A DNA stretch of 64,000 bases from Mesorhabditis belari. Taxonomy: Eukaryota; Nematoda; Chromadorea; Rhabditida; Rhabditidae. The stretch is from assembly GCA_958450365.1 (NCBI GenBank), contig CAUEEP010000736.1:1423501-1487500 (forward strand), given 5' to 3'. A program made the translations under genes and the position numbers. The notes below the pieces were generated by a model. The model was not told the origin of the DNA. It was given only the letters and a program-made list of their open reading frames with translations, and ran no database searches. Below, one piece after another: positions 47,101 through 58,985 of the stretch. Each line of letters starts with the position of its first letter. Within the stretch, counting starts at the first letter, position 1.

Positions 47101-50100
47101 AGATTATTCGAATGTTGAGACAACGACGATAAATTCCGAGCCAACCACTTCGAAAAAAGAGGTTTGTTAGGATTTGAGGGTTTCTAAAAGCAATTCTTTT
47201 GTTCTAAGATTTCTAAGGCAGTCGGACAGGCTCAGTCCAAAAATTTGGTTGCGTTTGATTTGACTTTACTTGAGCTGAATGCAAGCTTGGCTTTAGAGAA
47301 TAGAGCTTGGCTTTAGAGAAAGTAAGTAAATATTTCAAACTCTACTTCGAACTCTACTAGGGTTAGTAAATCAGGCCAGGTTAGGTTAAGGCCAAGCCTT
47401 GTCTTTGATTGATTTCACTTTGGACTTGACAATTCCCTGGGCCCATCAGAAGCTAGACCTGAATCTGACCTGGCTACAAAACCTAGAACTATTTGGATCT
47501 TTGAATTTGCTTGTCATTGTCATTGTCATTAACGACTTTCACCGATTAAAGGTGAAAGTCGTTAATAATTAGGATTAGTAAATCAGGCCAGGTTAGGTTA
47601 AGGCCAAGCCTTGCCTTTGATTGGTTTCACTTTGGACTTGACAAGTCCCTGGGCCCATCAGAAGCTAGACCTGAATCTGGCCTGGCTAAAAAACCTGGAA
47701 CTGTTTGGATCTTTGAATTTGCTTGTCATTGTCATTGTCATTAACGACTTTCATCGATTAAAGGAAAAAGAGGATATTCGGCGGCGATGTGAGTCAATTT
47801 GTTTACCACGAAGTGAAACCCTTCCTTGCCCACCCGATAATACTTTGATGCTTCGTGCTAAAGAGTCGGCAAGGAAAATCTCCGTTCGTTCAATTCGTCC
47901 ATCATCTGTACCATCTGAAGCGTTTGTTTTGAAGAAATATTAAATAATTTTAATTTTACTTGGCGATAAGATCAAATAAAACTATTTTTTTAGAATTTTG
48001 ATGTCACGCGAAGATTCAATTTTTCCCGGTTTTTTAAACGAAAACAATGATGGTAAAGAGAATGAGTGAGTTGAATTCGTTGAATTCATTTAGAAATGGC
48101 TCTTTTTTTAGGCCATCTTCTGGGACATCTTCTTCAGCGATTAGTATTGGTGAACGAAAAAGATCAATGAGAAGAAAAGGATCAAATGAGGGGAATCCAT
48201 TGCAACCAAAGGGTCGAATTCTTCCATTGCAATCGATTCCCGCACAAACTGTTTTGGAGAAGCCCAATCCTTTAACACCACCTGAAATTGCTGAGGTAAA
48301 GAAGCTATTAATGAACTATTGGGTTGGTGAATTGAAAACTGCCGGCTATTGTCATATGTGACAGTTTGAGCACTTTCTTCAAAAGAAACCCATTTTGGTG
48401 TCAATGGAAAAGTTGTAGAGAATCAAAAATCAAGCTTATATCCAAATTTTCAGAACGATTCAAAAACTGGTTTTCAAGAAATACCAAATTTACGAATTTT
48501 CACCAAATACTTGCATTTTAAGCGAAACTACTAAGTGTATCTTTTTGGAAATTTGGCTATAAGCCTAATTTTTGATTTTCTACAACTTTTCTATTGACAC
48601 CAAAATAGGTTTCTTTTGAAGAAAGTGCTCAAACTGGGACATTGGGACATCTCCAGTCCTCCATTTTTGAGTCTCGCACTTGTCTCACACACTTGTACTG
48701 GGAGTTGCTGGATAGCAAGACGACCGTTAATGCAATCAAATACAGTGGACAGTTGGGAAAGGTGAATGAATCCCTGAAGAAGAATAGGCCCTCCAAGTCA
48801 AAGATCTTTCTCATCCACGACAACGCGCGCCCTCATATTGCAAAACTGAATCGCTCTAATATAAATAGCCATGTTTGAGAACTTTTGGCGCATTCCCCAT
48901 ACAGACCGGACCTCTCCCCTTTTGATTAATATTTATTCTGGATCATGAGCTTGCGGGAGAACACTTTGATTCGGAAGAAGCAGTCAAAAATTGGCTTTGA
49001 AAGTTTTTCGATTCAAAACCAAAATCCTACTACGAAAGAGGAATCCGCAAATTGCCTGTAAAATGGTCAGAAGTCGTCAATTATAATGGAAATTATTTCG
49101 AATGAATTCATGGTTTTATGTTGAATAAATTTTAGTTCAAAGTCTCGCAGTTTTCAATTTTTCAATTCACCAACCCAATATTAATGTACTAGGTTTACTA
49201 TTGAACTGAATAAGTGCTTATAAAGCTAATAGCTGAAAGATATTGAAAGAAATCATTGAAGATGATAAAGATCGTTATCTTATCAAGCTTTAGAGAAAGA
49301 TATGGTCGAATTCTTTACCCGGAAGACAAGTCGGTGATCTTCGGGTGATAGAAATGTTGCGAGTGAAAGTTTTCTCATTGAAGGGATTGCGTGGTGCATC
49401 TCAAAAACCCGTCTATATTCTTGGGAAACTAGACAGCAGAGACGTCTTTCAGTCAGCTGCAATTCCCAAGAGTTCGAGGTGAGATTCTCTAAGTTTCCGC
49501 AACCTCTAAGTTTCCGCAACCTCTAAGTTTCCGCAACCTCTAGGTTTCCGCAACCTCTAGGTTTCCGCAACCTCTAGGTTTCCGCAACCTCTAGGTTTCC
49601 GCAACCTCTAGGTTTCCGCAACCTCTAGGTTTCCTCAAGATCAACAACGAATCAAACAAATTTAGTGAAGATATTTTGGAAGAGTTTACCTACGATGTCT
49701 CTTCTCCATTCAATCATTTACATCTTGTTGTTGTTGAAGCGGCAAGAGTCGGCAAACCGGCACGTCCGATCGGCAGAGTTTCTATAAAGAGAAAAGATTT
49801 GATGAAAAGTTTGAATAAAGAGCAGGTGAGTTTTTTGAAAAATACTGACGATTTATCAAGGTAAAATTTGCATAATCTGTAAAACTGAAATTTTGAGATC
49901 ATAAAACATTGAGATCATAAAGGAGAAAAGACTCAATCACTTCAGTCGTTTCCACTTCGTGTTGTGAGTAAATTCTCGGACGTTCAAGGGCAAATTTGTG
50001 TGGATATTCGACGGATGAGCAACAGTTTTTCATTGAGGTTCGTAAGCAAAGCTTCTTGACACAAAATTATTGGGTTGGTGGAAAAGTCCTTTCGGATTTT

Positions 50101-53100
50101 TTGGGAGAGTACCTTAAATTTGTCGAATTTTGACGTTTTATAGCTCATCCTAAAGCTGAATTCAAGACGGATCGATTGGTAAAAACCGTTTAGAGATATC
50201 TCTTTTCTAAAAGTTTTTACAGCTATTTTAGTAAAGGGCGGCAGAGCCAAAAAATTCCACCAACCCAATACTTTAAAAAAAAAGTCAAAACGGTAGAAGA
50301 TTACTGTAGTTTTTCGATTGGAAACGAAAACTAATGAAATAAACCATATTGATGCCAAATTCACAGCTTTTCATCTAGAACTTTTACTTTTTGAAAAACT
50401 TTGAAATAAGAATTTGAAGCTTAAGCTTGAATTGTTCTATCACTAGATCTCTATTAGATCTCTATTAATCTAGTTTACTCTATTAGATCACTCTAATTAG
50501 CGGCAATAAAAACGATTAACTGAAAAATTGTTGTTTGGATAAAGCACTTTCTACTTTTCTCTTTTTCTTTATGCTTTAATGATACGGTAATAAACTGCAA
50601 TCGCATCTGGAACCAATAAAATAATGAATAAGCAAGTCAAATAGTAAAAAGTGAGGAATTTAGTCGATCAAGATACATTTCGCTTTATTTGCTGAATCGA
50701 TAGGTTCTCATAAGCGATTCTTGAGATTTCGAGCAATTTAGGCGACACTCTCGGTGCACTACTATTAGAGAAAATGCGGTAATTACAATTGTTTACAGAT
50801 ATACACAGAGTTTACAGATACGCAGAGACAGACACAGCTCTTTCTATATACCGGATTCTCTCTAACAATAGTGCACCGCATCGAGCCGAGTTGGTGACGA
50901 TTTTACGGTTTCCAAGCTTTCCCAGAAGCTCAACACTCAAATCCCCCTACCAGATCTCATCGTCAGCTACATTTCCCGACCCCACATCGATAGGTTCTGA
51001 TAAGCGGTTCTTGAGATTTTGAGGAATTTAGGCGACGCTCTCGGTGTGCTACTATTAGAGAAAATATGATAGTTGGCAATATTTTATCTAATCACATTAG
51101 AAAATATTACTCAAGTACAGTTCTTTCATAAGAAAAGCTTGGCAAGAACAAAAGCAAACAGATCAATGCCCATTTTGCTGATGAATAAGCAAGTCAAATA
51201 TATAGATACTTTATTCAGGACCTGAGATAAAGTGCGCTAGATTTAAGATTAAAACAAATGAATTCAACACAATTCAACACACAACACAACACAACACAAA
51301 TGGTAAAAAGTGAGATCAAGATACATTTCGCTTTATTTGCTGAATCAAACTTTATGATCTCTCTGAAATTCTATAATGGGTCTGTTCTTTGAATAGTAGA
51401 GACAAAGAGAAGAGAAAAAAAAAAGGAAAAACATCCCACTCACTTCTCATTTTTACGATGCTAACGTTTTTGGGTGGGGCTTATGAAAGATGTACGCGGA
51501 TTTCATTTAAGAGACTAAACGTGAATTGTTCTATCACTTTAAAACTAATGCCTTTTAATTTTCTTTCGATATTAAAGCACTTTCGACTTTTCTCTTTTTC
51601 TTTATGCTTTAATGATACAGTAATAAACTGCATTCGCATCTGGAACCAATAAAATAAACACTTTTCTATAAAGCTTTCTTTTCTAGTGGACATCTGGTGA
51701 TCTAACCAAATGACCAAACCACAGAATGATTGTAGTAAAGCATAAGGTCTATCTTGGCGGCAATGTGTTGGTATAGCTCATTGGTAGAGCTTTCGGTAAG
51801 TCGAAGGTCTAGTTTCAAATCTCGGCACTGATTCTCTTTGTCTCAGCGCCGATTCCCACCTATAAAAGGATCAATTGTTCAACTGCAAGAAATTCTGATA
51901 TCTTTTCAGTTAATCGTTTTTATTGCTGCTAACTAGAGTGATCTAATAGAGTAAACTAGATTGATAGAGATCTAATAGAGTAAACTAGATTAATCGAGAT
52001 CTAATAGAGATCTAATCGAGTAAACAAGAATTCTCTAAAGCTCATAGGTTCAAAATCTTTCGTGAATTTCTTTTTATTCAATTCTAGGTCTGAAATATCA
52101 ATCTGTTAGCAAGATCTGGTGCACTTCTTGCATTAATCTGAATGCAGATCTTCAATTTGATTTGATTTGTTGACTTCAATTCAATCAGGTTGTCAGAATG
52201 AAACTGACAAGAAAGTTCTTCGATTTCTCTCATCTTTCTCTTCGAAATACTAAGATTATTTTTAGGTTTTAAGGTCAATTCTATTTTAGAGAAGTTTCCA
52301 AATTCTTGAAACTGTCTAATCCTTTTATCTAATCCACATCCACATCCATTCAATTACCAAGAAAAGCTTAACTTTTGCAGAAATGCCCTTTCAAAATGGG
52401 ATTATGATCCAGAGAATTTGATAAGATAAAAAGTTAATGAATTCATAAACTTTCTATAAGCGGAAGGAGAGTAGAAATACATAAACAAGAACCGGATATC
52501 CGGGAGAAGGAAAAACCCCGCGCTGCTCTCTAGTTGACTTTCTTTTTCGAGTTGACTCTAGCCTATCAAGCACAAAGTTGCGTAATATTTTGCTGAATTT
52601 GACTCGCTTTTATCGTATTATCAGTTATTTATCGACCGATTTAGCTTTTATTTAAAACAGAATTTTAAAGAGACTTTTCCAGATCAAGTCAAATAGCAAG
52701 AATTGAGAAATCTTAAAAAAATTTAGATTGACTTTGCTTTTCAGGAATTTATAACTTTAATTCTTTCAGAATTTCTTTTTAAAATCGGAGCTACTTTTGC
52801 GTTCTTTTAATCGCTAAAAAGTGATATTTAACAAACTTCTTTGGCACCACTTGGGTAACTAAACCAGCTTCAAGTTTTTAAGGACTTTTATGATTCATTT
52901 CCAATTCCCGTTCTCCGTTAGGTTATACTAGTTTTCAAGAGGAGATTCAGGGCTATCAAATGACTAAAATTGTTTAATTAATATTCACCAAATTAACAGC
53001 AAAAACAGTTGACAACTACGCAACTGTACGCTCAAAATACCGTCGAATTTGTTAATCACCTTCATCTTGTTAATCAAACTTTAGAGAAGTCTAGTTTACT

Positions 53101-56100
53101 CGATTAGATCACTATTAGATCACTATTAGATCTCTATTAGATATTTAACAAACTTCTTTGGCACCACTTGGGTAACTAAACCAGCTTCAAGTTTTTAAGG
53201 ACTTTTATGATTCATTTCCTATTCCAGTTCTCCGTTAGGTTATACTAGTTTTCAAGAGGAGATTCAGGGCTATCAAATGACTAAAATTGTTTAATTAATA
53301 TTCACCAAATTAACAGCAAAAACAGTTGACAACTACGCAACTGTACGCTCAAAATAACGTCGAATTTGTTAATCACCTTCAAGAATAAGGGCATTATGAC
53401 GAAACCCCGATTTCTTGCAAGTGATTCTTGCAAGTGAGACGCAAAGCAATCAGAAAAGGAAAAAGCGTTCACTGTTCATTTCTTATAGTCAGCAAGAATT
53501 TTTCCCTTATCTGAAGCCTTTCTTCTCTCCATTTTCCCTCTCAATTTACTTCCGATTCACCGCCAAAATTTTTTTTATTCAATTTTTCATTGGTCTTATT
53601 TTATTTTTATGTTCAATTTATAAGTGTTTAAGAATTTATTTTACTACTTTTCTTTATTTTCTAATATGATTAGCTCCTATTCTTTAAAAACATTTGTTTA
53701 AAACATTTAAATTGATTTAAATAAGTATCAAGAATCTTTAAAGCTTGCCAACAGCTTGGCTTGGCTTTCTGGCTATCTTTAGAACTTTTTTTGTTAAACA
53801 TTGTTAAACATTGTTAAACTTAATATTAAACTTTTTGATCTATAGCCAACCCAGCAAAAGCCAAATTCTCTTTGAAATTGCCTACTGAACACCAAAATTC
53901 TCTTTGCAAATTTCTTAGCTATTTACATTAGATTGAACAGTATCGAATCTCATTTTCTGACTTTCATTCACAATTCCAATCCAGCATTTGAGTCTAGGAA
54001 CCTTTTTGTACCAATCACTTTTTGTTTCCGACTATTTCGTCACAATCTCTTTGTCCCTTTTTCCCGTTTAGTCTCTCAATGAAATCCGCCTACATATTTC
54101 ATAAGCCCCACCCAACAACGTTAGCATCGTAAAAATGAGAAGTGAGTGGGATGTTTTTCTTTTTTTTCTCTTCTCTTTGTCTTTACTGTTCAAAAAACAG
54201 ACCCATTATAGAATTTCAGAGAGATCATAAAGTTTGATTCAGCAAATAAAGCGAAATGTATCTTGATCGGCTAAATTCCTCACTTTTTACCATTTGACTT
54301 GCTTATTCATCAGCAAAATGGGTGTTGACCTGTTTGCTTTTGTTCTTGCAAAGCTTTTCTTATGAAAGAACTGTACTTGTGTAATCTTTTCTAATATGAT
54401 TAGCTAAAATATTGCCAACTATCATATTTTCTCTAATAGTAGCACACCGAGAGCGTCGCCTAAGTCGCTCGAAATCTCAAGAATCGCTTATCAGAACCTA
54501 TTGATGTGGGGTCGGAAAATGTAGCTGATGATGAGATCTAGTGGGTGATTTGAGTGTTGAGTCTATGCGAAAGCTTGAAAACCGTAAAATAGTCATCAAC
54601 TGGGCTCGGCGGGGTGCACTACTATAAGAGAAAATACGCTACTTCTTTCTCTGGTCAATCAAAGTCACAATTTGATAGATTTCCCAGTCCCAGATTACCC
54701 AGAAGGTCGCCTAAATTGCTCGAAATCTCAAGAACCGCTTCTCAGAACCTATTGATGTGGGGTCGGAAAATGTAGCTGACGATGAGATCTGGTAGGGGAT
54801 TCGAGTGTTGAGCTTCTGAGAAAGCTTGGAAACCGTAAAATAGTCATCAACTCGGCTCGCTGGGGTGCACTAATATTAGAGAAAATACAGTATATGATAT
54901 CTCATTTGTTAATCCATCCATGTTATATAAAAAAAAAAATTAATCGAAAACATTTTTCCTACAAATTCTACAACCAACTAAACGAAAACTAGCTTTTTTT
55001 CTTTTCAAAACTATTAAGCCTAAACTTTGTTTAGACTTTAAAATAAAAAAGTCCTCAAATTTTGAAGTCTTGCTGTTCCCATTTACCTCATAAACTAGAG
55101 CGCAACTTTTTTCTGATCAGCACAAACAAATTCTTAACTCAAAATGTTCACTCTCTGTCCATTGGGTAATCCTTTGAAGGAGAAGTTGACACAAGCAAAA
55201 TCTCTTAGAAAAGAAAAATGAAGGAAAGGTAAGTAGTGAAAAGATTTCTCTTTTCAAAATTTTCACTTTCTGTTTCTCTTTCTGTTTCCCCTCAAATTAT
55301 CATGAGTGAAAATTTGTCGTCATTAGGCCAGAAGGTCACAAAACTCACAATTAGAAAGCATATTTCATTTGATTTTATTTCTGAAAAAGGAACTAATTAT
55401 TTTTAAGATGAGTAATCTGATATTAACTTAATCTAGAACTATCCTGAAAATTTACATTTTCTTTAAACTTTAACTAAGCTTGTCTTTGAATCTTACATTG
55501 TACATTGTCACCAAAGGAATCTTTCATCTATTAGGTTGATGCATAAGTGTTTTTGTTCCTTTTCGTCTGCCGTTTCAAGCCAACAAATGCACGAATTAAA
55601 CTACGGTTGATTTCATTAGAAAAAGCAATTATTTTTCTGCAAAATAACATTAAAACGGGTTTAAAAATATTTAATGCCTGCATTTTCTTGAGAGTATGAA
55701 GTCGGGTAGTCAAAAAGGGCTAACTCGATGATGCGGTTTAGACACCTTAGCTAAAGAAAACCTATCTTCGTGTCAATAGATAAAAGATAGAGAAAAAAAA
55801 CGTTTGATATTTCGCCAAAATTTCAGAGAAATTCATTCAGCCAATTTTTCCGTAGAGTTTTTTATAGATTTTTACGAAAAAGGCGTTTTTCACTCTCGAA
55901 TTTGCTTGAAAGTGAACCGAAATTCATTTAAAAAGATGCAAATTGAACAAAAAAAACACTTTTTTTATAGAGCAAACTATAGATTAATTCGTGAATTTGT
56001 TACTTTTTAACAGAAGTACGAAAAAAACGAAAAGACTTATGCATCAACCTATTATTTTACATTGCTTCTAATAGAAGCGACGTTACTGAGAGCTGTAGAT

Positions 56101-58487
56101 CTCACTCTTAAGGGCTGTAGATCTAGAGCTGTAGATCTCACTCTTGAGAGCTGTAGATCTTACTCTTGAGAGCTGTAGATCTCACTCTTGAGAGCTGTAG
56201 ATCTCACTCTTGAGAGCTGTAGATCTAGAGCTGTAGATCTCACTCTTGAGAGCTGTAGATCTAGAGCTGTAGATCTCACTCTTGAGAGCTGTAGATCTCA
56301 CTCTTGAGAGCTGTAGATCTAGAGCTGTAGATCTCACTCTTGAGATCTACAGCCTGAAAATTTACATTTTCTTTAAACTTTAACTAAACTTGTCTTTGTC
56401 TATTGTCACTAAAAGAATCTTTCATCTATTTTACATTGCTTCTAACAGAAGCGACGTTATTGAGAGCTGTAGATCTCACTCTTGACACTTACTTTGTCTG
56501 TTTTACTTCCCATCTTTCTAGCATGAGCAATGTGGTGGTGGACAACCTTGAATTAGTCCCCTCTAATGCTACCTCTCTTCTCACTTCCCTTCTCACTTCC
56601 CTTTTCCCCACCCTCCAAATGTGGCTGTATTATGCAAATTGTCTTCTCTCTTTGCTATTCCCTATACTCAGCATTCATCCAACTTCTAAGATCCATATCC
56701 ATCTATATTCTCCTTTAGAATCGATTTGTCTGTAGTTTTTATCTTTTAAAATCATCGGATTTAGTAAATCCTTTATTTAAATCAGCCAAAATACCCTTTT
56801 TCTATTTCTTTGTCTCTTTTTGATTACTCGAACTTTTTGATTATTGAAAGTACCGCTTTGAATTGTTTTGCAAATGCAAATTAAACAAGTTCTCTACATT
56901 CAACCAAACCAATTTCATCTAAAAAGTCAGACTTTACTACTATTAAAGATTTAAAAGCAGTTTTCTATCTCTTTTAACTGATGATTGGACAGGAGAAAGC
57001 CTTGTCGTTAAGTGCTTTTCCACTAGTTCATTATTATCGTTAACCGTTTTTTTTTCCACTAGTTCATTATTGCTTAGAAAGATCGGCAATTTGAAAGCCG
57101 AGATGGGATTTGAAAGAAAAGAGAGAACATGAGTCGAGTCAAATGAAAAAGGGGATGGGGCAGGGCTGAGTCAGCTGTGACCATCCCCTCTCTCACCCTT
57201 GAACAAGCCTTTGTGAGTCCCGCTTTGAAACACAACTTTTACCCCATTCTTTTCCCAACACATCATCACCAATTTTTTTTCTGAACTAGCTGCTCGTTGA
57301 CCTACCTGGGTTCATGTTCCAGTTTTTTCTTAAGCTTTTAAACGTTAACATTGAGTCATTGAGTTAAGAGAGATCGATAAAATTGATGCTAACACTTTAA
57401 CAACTACAAAGCAATTGATGGAATCAATGTTAACACTTTAACAACTCAAATCTGGTTGTTCCAAACCTTAAATCCAACTTCCTATAAGCAAAACCAAGCT
57501 AAAGCTTCATGTTCAAGCTAAAGCTGATTTTCTAAAGCTTCATTTTCATGTTCTCTGATCCAATAAAAGGATCATTCTATCTAAAACAAAGTGTTTTAAA
57601 TGAATTTTAACGTCTTTACATAGTTAAGCAAATTTTTAGAGTCGTTGACATCAGTGATCTTTCAATCCGTGACACCAGCGAGCTCTTCCTTCTAGTAAAG
57701 TGAGTGAATAGTTTGTACTTTGATTTTTCTGAAAATCCCCGACTTTTTGCGCTAAATTTCATCAAGTTTATTTTGAAATATTGAGCAAATAAAGTGAGTA
57801 AAAAAGCAAATAAATTCATTGAACATTTTTCAGGTGTGAAGAGGGGGCAAAAGAGGGAAAAAGATTACGAATCGGTGGGACGAGTGACCGCGGTGGAGCC
57901 CGTTGGCTGCACATGGATTGTCCCCGAGAGGGTACTCTTTCCATTAAGGTTCGTGAAAATCGAAAGAACTTTTCGAAATCGAATTACAGAATACGTTTAG
58001 CATTAGAATCCTTATGCTTATCTTCAATTTGAAGTTAGCCAAAGTTCGTCAAAGTTAGACCACAAAATTTAGCATTCAACTAAACCAAAACGATTCAAAA
58101 ACTCAAATTTTATTATTTTACAATATATTTTATTTATAAGAATTTAAGTTTTAAATAATTTTTTAACATTTTCAAGGTTAATTCTTGAATTAAGCTTTTG
58201 ATTGACAGATGTTTTTTTACTGAAAAAGCTTATCATTTTCTTTGACAATGAGTAAGATACATAAAACTTTACGAATTTAAAATAAAAGATTCATTTTCTG
58301 GATGAAAATGTGTGATTTCTGGAAAAATTGTGAATTAAAACTTGATTTTTAGATGTCTTTATGGAATGAATTGCTGAAAGGATTGAATACAGTGTTTCAT
58401 GGTCAAGTTCGAGTCGATGTTGATGATCGATGGACGAATGGATCGAAATGGTTTTATTTAAGACCAAAACAAAGTGATCAGGAAAAG
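44118..58487 (+). CDS. C2-domain protein, probably GAP1/RASA-like Ras GAP (gene C), 3' incomplete
   Basis: Exons 44118-44231, 44425-44559, 44605-44712, 44754-44840, 45104-45138 (weak), 46038-46179, 47078-47161, 47764-47921, 47994-48065, 48112-48295, 49294-49478, 49666-49825, 49946-50037, 57834-57948 and 58353-58487 keep frame for 602 codons. Residues 1-370 are Ser/Pro/Glu-rich and disordered. A C2-like domain follows (about 395-512): MLRVKVFSLKGLRG, then PIGRVSIKRKDL, then SDVQGQICVDI. The last motif recalls the end of the first C2 domain in GAP1/RASA proteins. A second region (520-602), with LSIKMSLWNELL, HGQVRVDV and KWFYLRP, fits the second half of a C2B domain; its first half looks short, so an exon may be missed in the 7.8 kb intron. 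No catalytic GAP domain or arginine-finger motif is visible, so the gene probably runs past the window. Frame is also open upstream of the ATG to an acceptor at 44087, so the true start may be earlier. Some acceptors are weak (TTAAG, TTAAAG). C2 content is the firm part; Ras GAP is inferred. Confidence 0.65.
47362..47763. repeat. Intronic duplication that copied a splice acceptor
   Basis: 47362-47553 and 47579-47763 match closely (AAATCAGGCCAGGTTAGG to CGACTTTCACCGATTAAAG). The second copy ends at the acceptor of gene C exon 47764. The first ends at the same TTAAAG but continues into GGTGAAAGTCGTTAA, which forms a palindrome with the preceding 15 bases. Confidence 0.75.
48317..49180 (+). mobile_element. 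mariner element in gene C intron, disrupted
   Basis: Terminal inverted repeats reading TATTGGGTTGGTGAATTG and its complement lie at 48317 and 49180, flanked by TA. Inside, 48650-49104 carries the C-terminal half of a mariner transposase: YWELLDSKTTVNA, then IHDNARPH (second catalytic Asp), SPYRPDLSPFD (third Asp), and KWSEVVNYNGNYF near the end. In-frame stops follow NSHV, SPFD and KNWL, and the N-terminal half is gone. It starts 21 bases after the donor of gene C exon 10 and is inactive. Confidence 0.85.
48362..48636. mobile_element. Fold-back element nested in the mariner copy
   Basis: AGTTTGAGCACTTTCTTC at the left end is repeated as its complement at the right end. The arms stay complementary for about 90 bases (the CCATTTTGGTGTCAAT region against ATTGACACCAAAAT). 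It sits in the 5' part of the mariner element and so inserted after it. Confidence 0.75.
49490..49636. repeat. CTCTAGGTTTCCGCAAC 17-base minisatellite in a short gene C intron
   Basis: Nine units fill most of the 187-base intron between exons ending 49478 and starting 49666. The first units read CTCTAAGTTTCCGC and begin only 12 bases after the donor. Confidence 0.85.
50068..50270. mobile_element. Short non-autonomous mariner-type element
   Basis: TATTGGGTTGGTGGAAAAG and its complement TTCCACCAACCCAATA bound 203 bases. The first 13 bases equal the ends of the mariner copy at 48317, so it was probably mobilised by related enzymes. It lies 30 bases after gene C exon 50037. It has no transposase frame. 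Confidence 0.7.
50697..51070. mobile_element. R1 elements in gene C long intron
   Basis: A partial copy (50697-50782) and a full one (50850-51070). The full copy has ends CCGGATTCTCTCTAACAATAG and CTATTAGAGAAAATATGAT. Confidence 0.75.
51768..51842 (+). tRNA. tRNA-like sequence in gene C long intron
   Basis: TATAGCTCATTGGTAGAGC is a good D arm/A box. TTCGGTAAGTCGAA could be a shortened anticodon arm, and AGTTTCAAATCTC is a degenerate B box. The acceptor strands do not pair. Probably a pseudogene or the head of a SINE. Confidence 0.35.
52829..53385. repeat. Tandem duplication, about 310-base period
   Basis: 52829-53066 and 53139-53385 are almost identical (TTCTTTGGCACCACTTGGG, then AAGAGGAGATTCAGGGC, then CGCAACTGTACGCTCAAAA). 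The second half is related to 8125-8280. Non-coding. Confidence 0.8.
54421..54892. mobile_element. R1 elements, inverted, in gene C long intron
   Basis: A full copy (54421-54640) and a 5'-truncated copy (54706-54892), both opposite in orientation to those at 50.8 kb. They are separated by the same CTGGGACTGGGAAATC-type linker seen in gene B, here reversed. Confidence 0.75.
55532..56051. mobile_element. Non-autonomous mariner-like element, short copy
   Basis: Nearly identical to 22142-22922 at both ends, but about 260 internal bases are missing: TTTTTACGA runs directly into AAAAGGCGTTTTTCACTC. It lies in the 7.8 kb intron of gene C. High identity over 500 bases suggests recent movement of the family. 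Confidence 0.8.
56090..56350. repeat. GAGAGCTGTAGATCTCACTC minisatellite
   Basis: About ten units mixing GAGAGCTGTAGATC with CTCACTCTT. Flanking sequence (TTTACATTGCTTCTAA, GAAGCGACGTTA) recurs at 56433, so the array sits in a local duplication. Confidence 0.8.
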
Positions 58488-58509
58488 GTTTGAAGAGTTA
58501 ACAAGCTTT

Positions 58510-58985
58510 TTAAGGTAGTAGTTAGTTAAGTAATAGTTAGTTAAGTAACAATTAGTTAAGTTAACTGTTAGTTAAGTTAACAGTTAATTAAGTAACAGTT
58601 AATTAAGTAACAGCTAAGTTAAGTAACATCTGGCTAAGTTAACATCTAGCTAATTAACAGTTAGTTAAGTAATAGCTAGTCAAGTAATAGTTAAGTTAAG
58701 TTAACAGTTAGTTAAGTAACAGTTAGTTCAGTTAACAGTTAGTTAAGTAACATTTAGCTAAGTTAACAGTTAGTTAAGTAATAGTTAGTTAAGTAACAGT
58801 TAGTTCAGTTAACTGTTAGTTAAGTAACAGTTAGTTCAGTTAACAGTTAAGTTAAATAACAGGTAGTTAAGTAACAGTTAGCTAAGTAACAGTTAGTTCA
58901 GTTAACAGTTAAGTTAAGTAATAGGTAGTTAAGTAACAGTTACCTAAGTAGCAGTTAAGTAAAGTAACAGTTAGTTAAATTAACA
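58510..58985. repeat. GTTAGTTAAGTAACA minisatellite
   Basis: A degenerate array of GTTAGTTAAGTAACA/TTAACAGTTA units of 15-18 bases starts 20 bases after the last firm gene C exon. No coding signal. Confidence 0.8.

Larger units (their letters stand above)
51035..54470. repeat. Inverted repeat pair in gene C long intron
   Basis: 51035-51525 is repeated in reverse at 54070-54470. Shared blocks include CATCCCACTCACTTCTC, TTTTTACGATGCTAACG and ACATTTCGCTTTATTTGC. A direct partial copy lies at 50641-50700. The loop of about 2.5 kb holds the tRNA-like sequence and a tandem duplication, with no exon seen. Confidence 0.7.

Noticed and set aside
47611..47943. 110-residue single-exon gene
   Set aside because: Its first half is intronic duplication and only the second half is coding; the donor inside it (47922) continues gene C in phase.
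49490..49636. CRISPR-like array
   Set aside because: The 17-base units are directly tandem with no unique spacers, in a eukaryotic intron.
56403..56735. 110-residue hydrophobic frame
   Set aside because: It starts in a duplicated flank of a minisatellite; no splice sites, homology or codon pattern support it.
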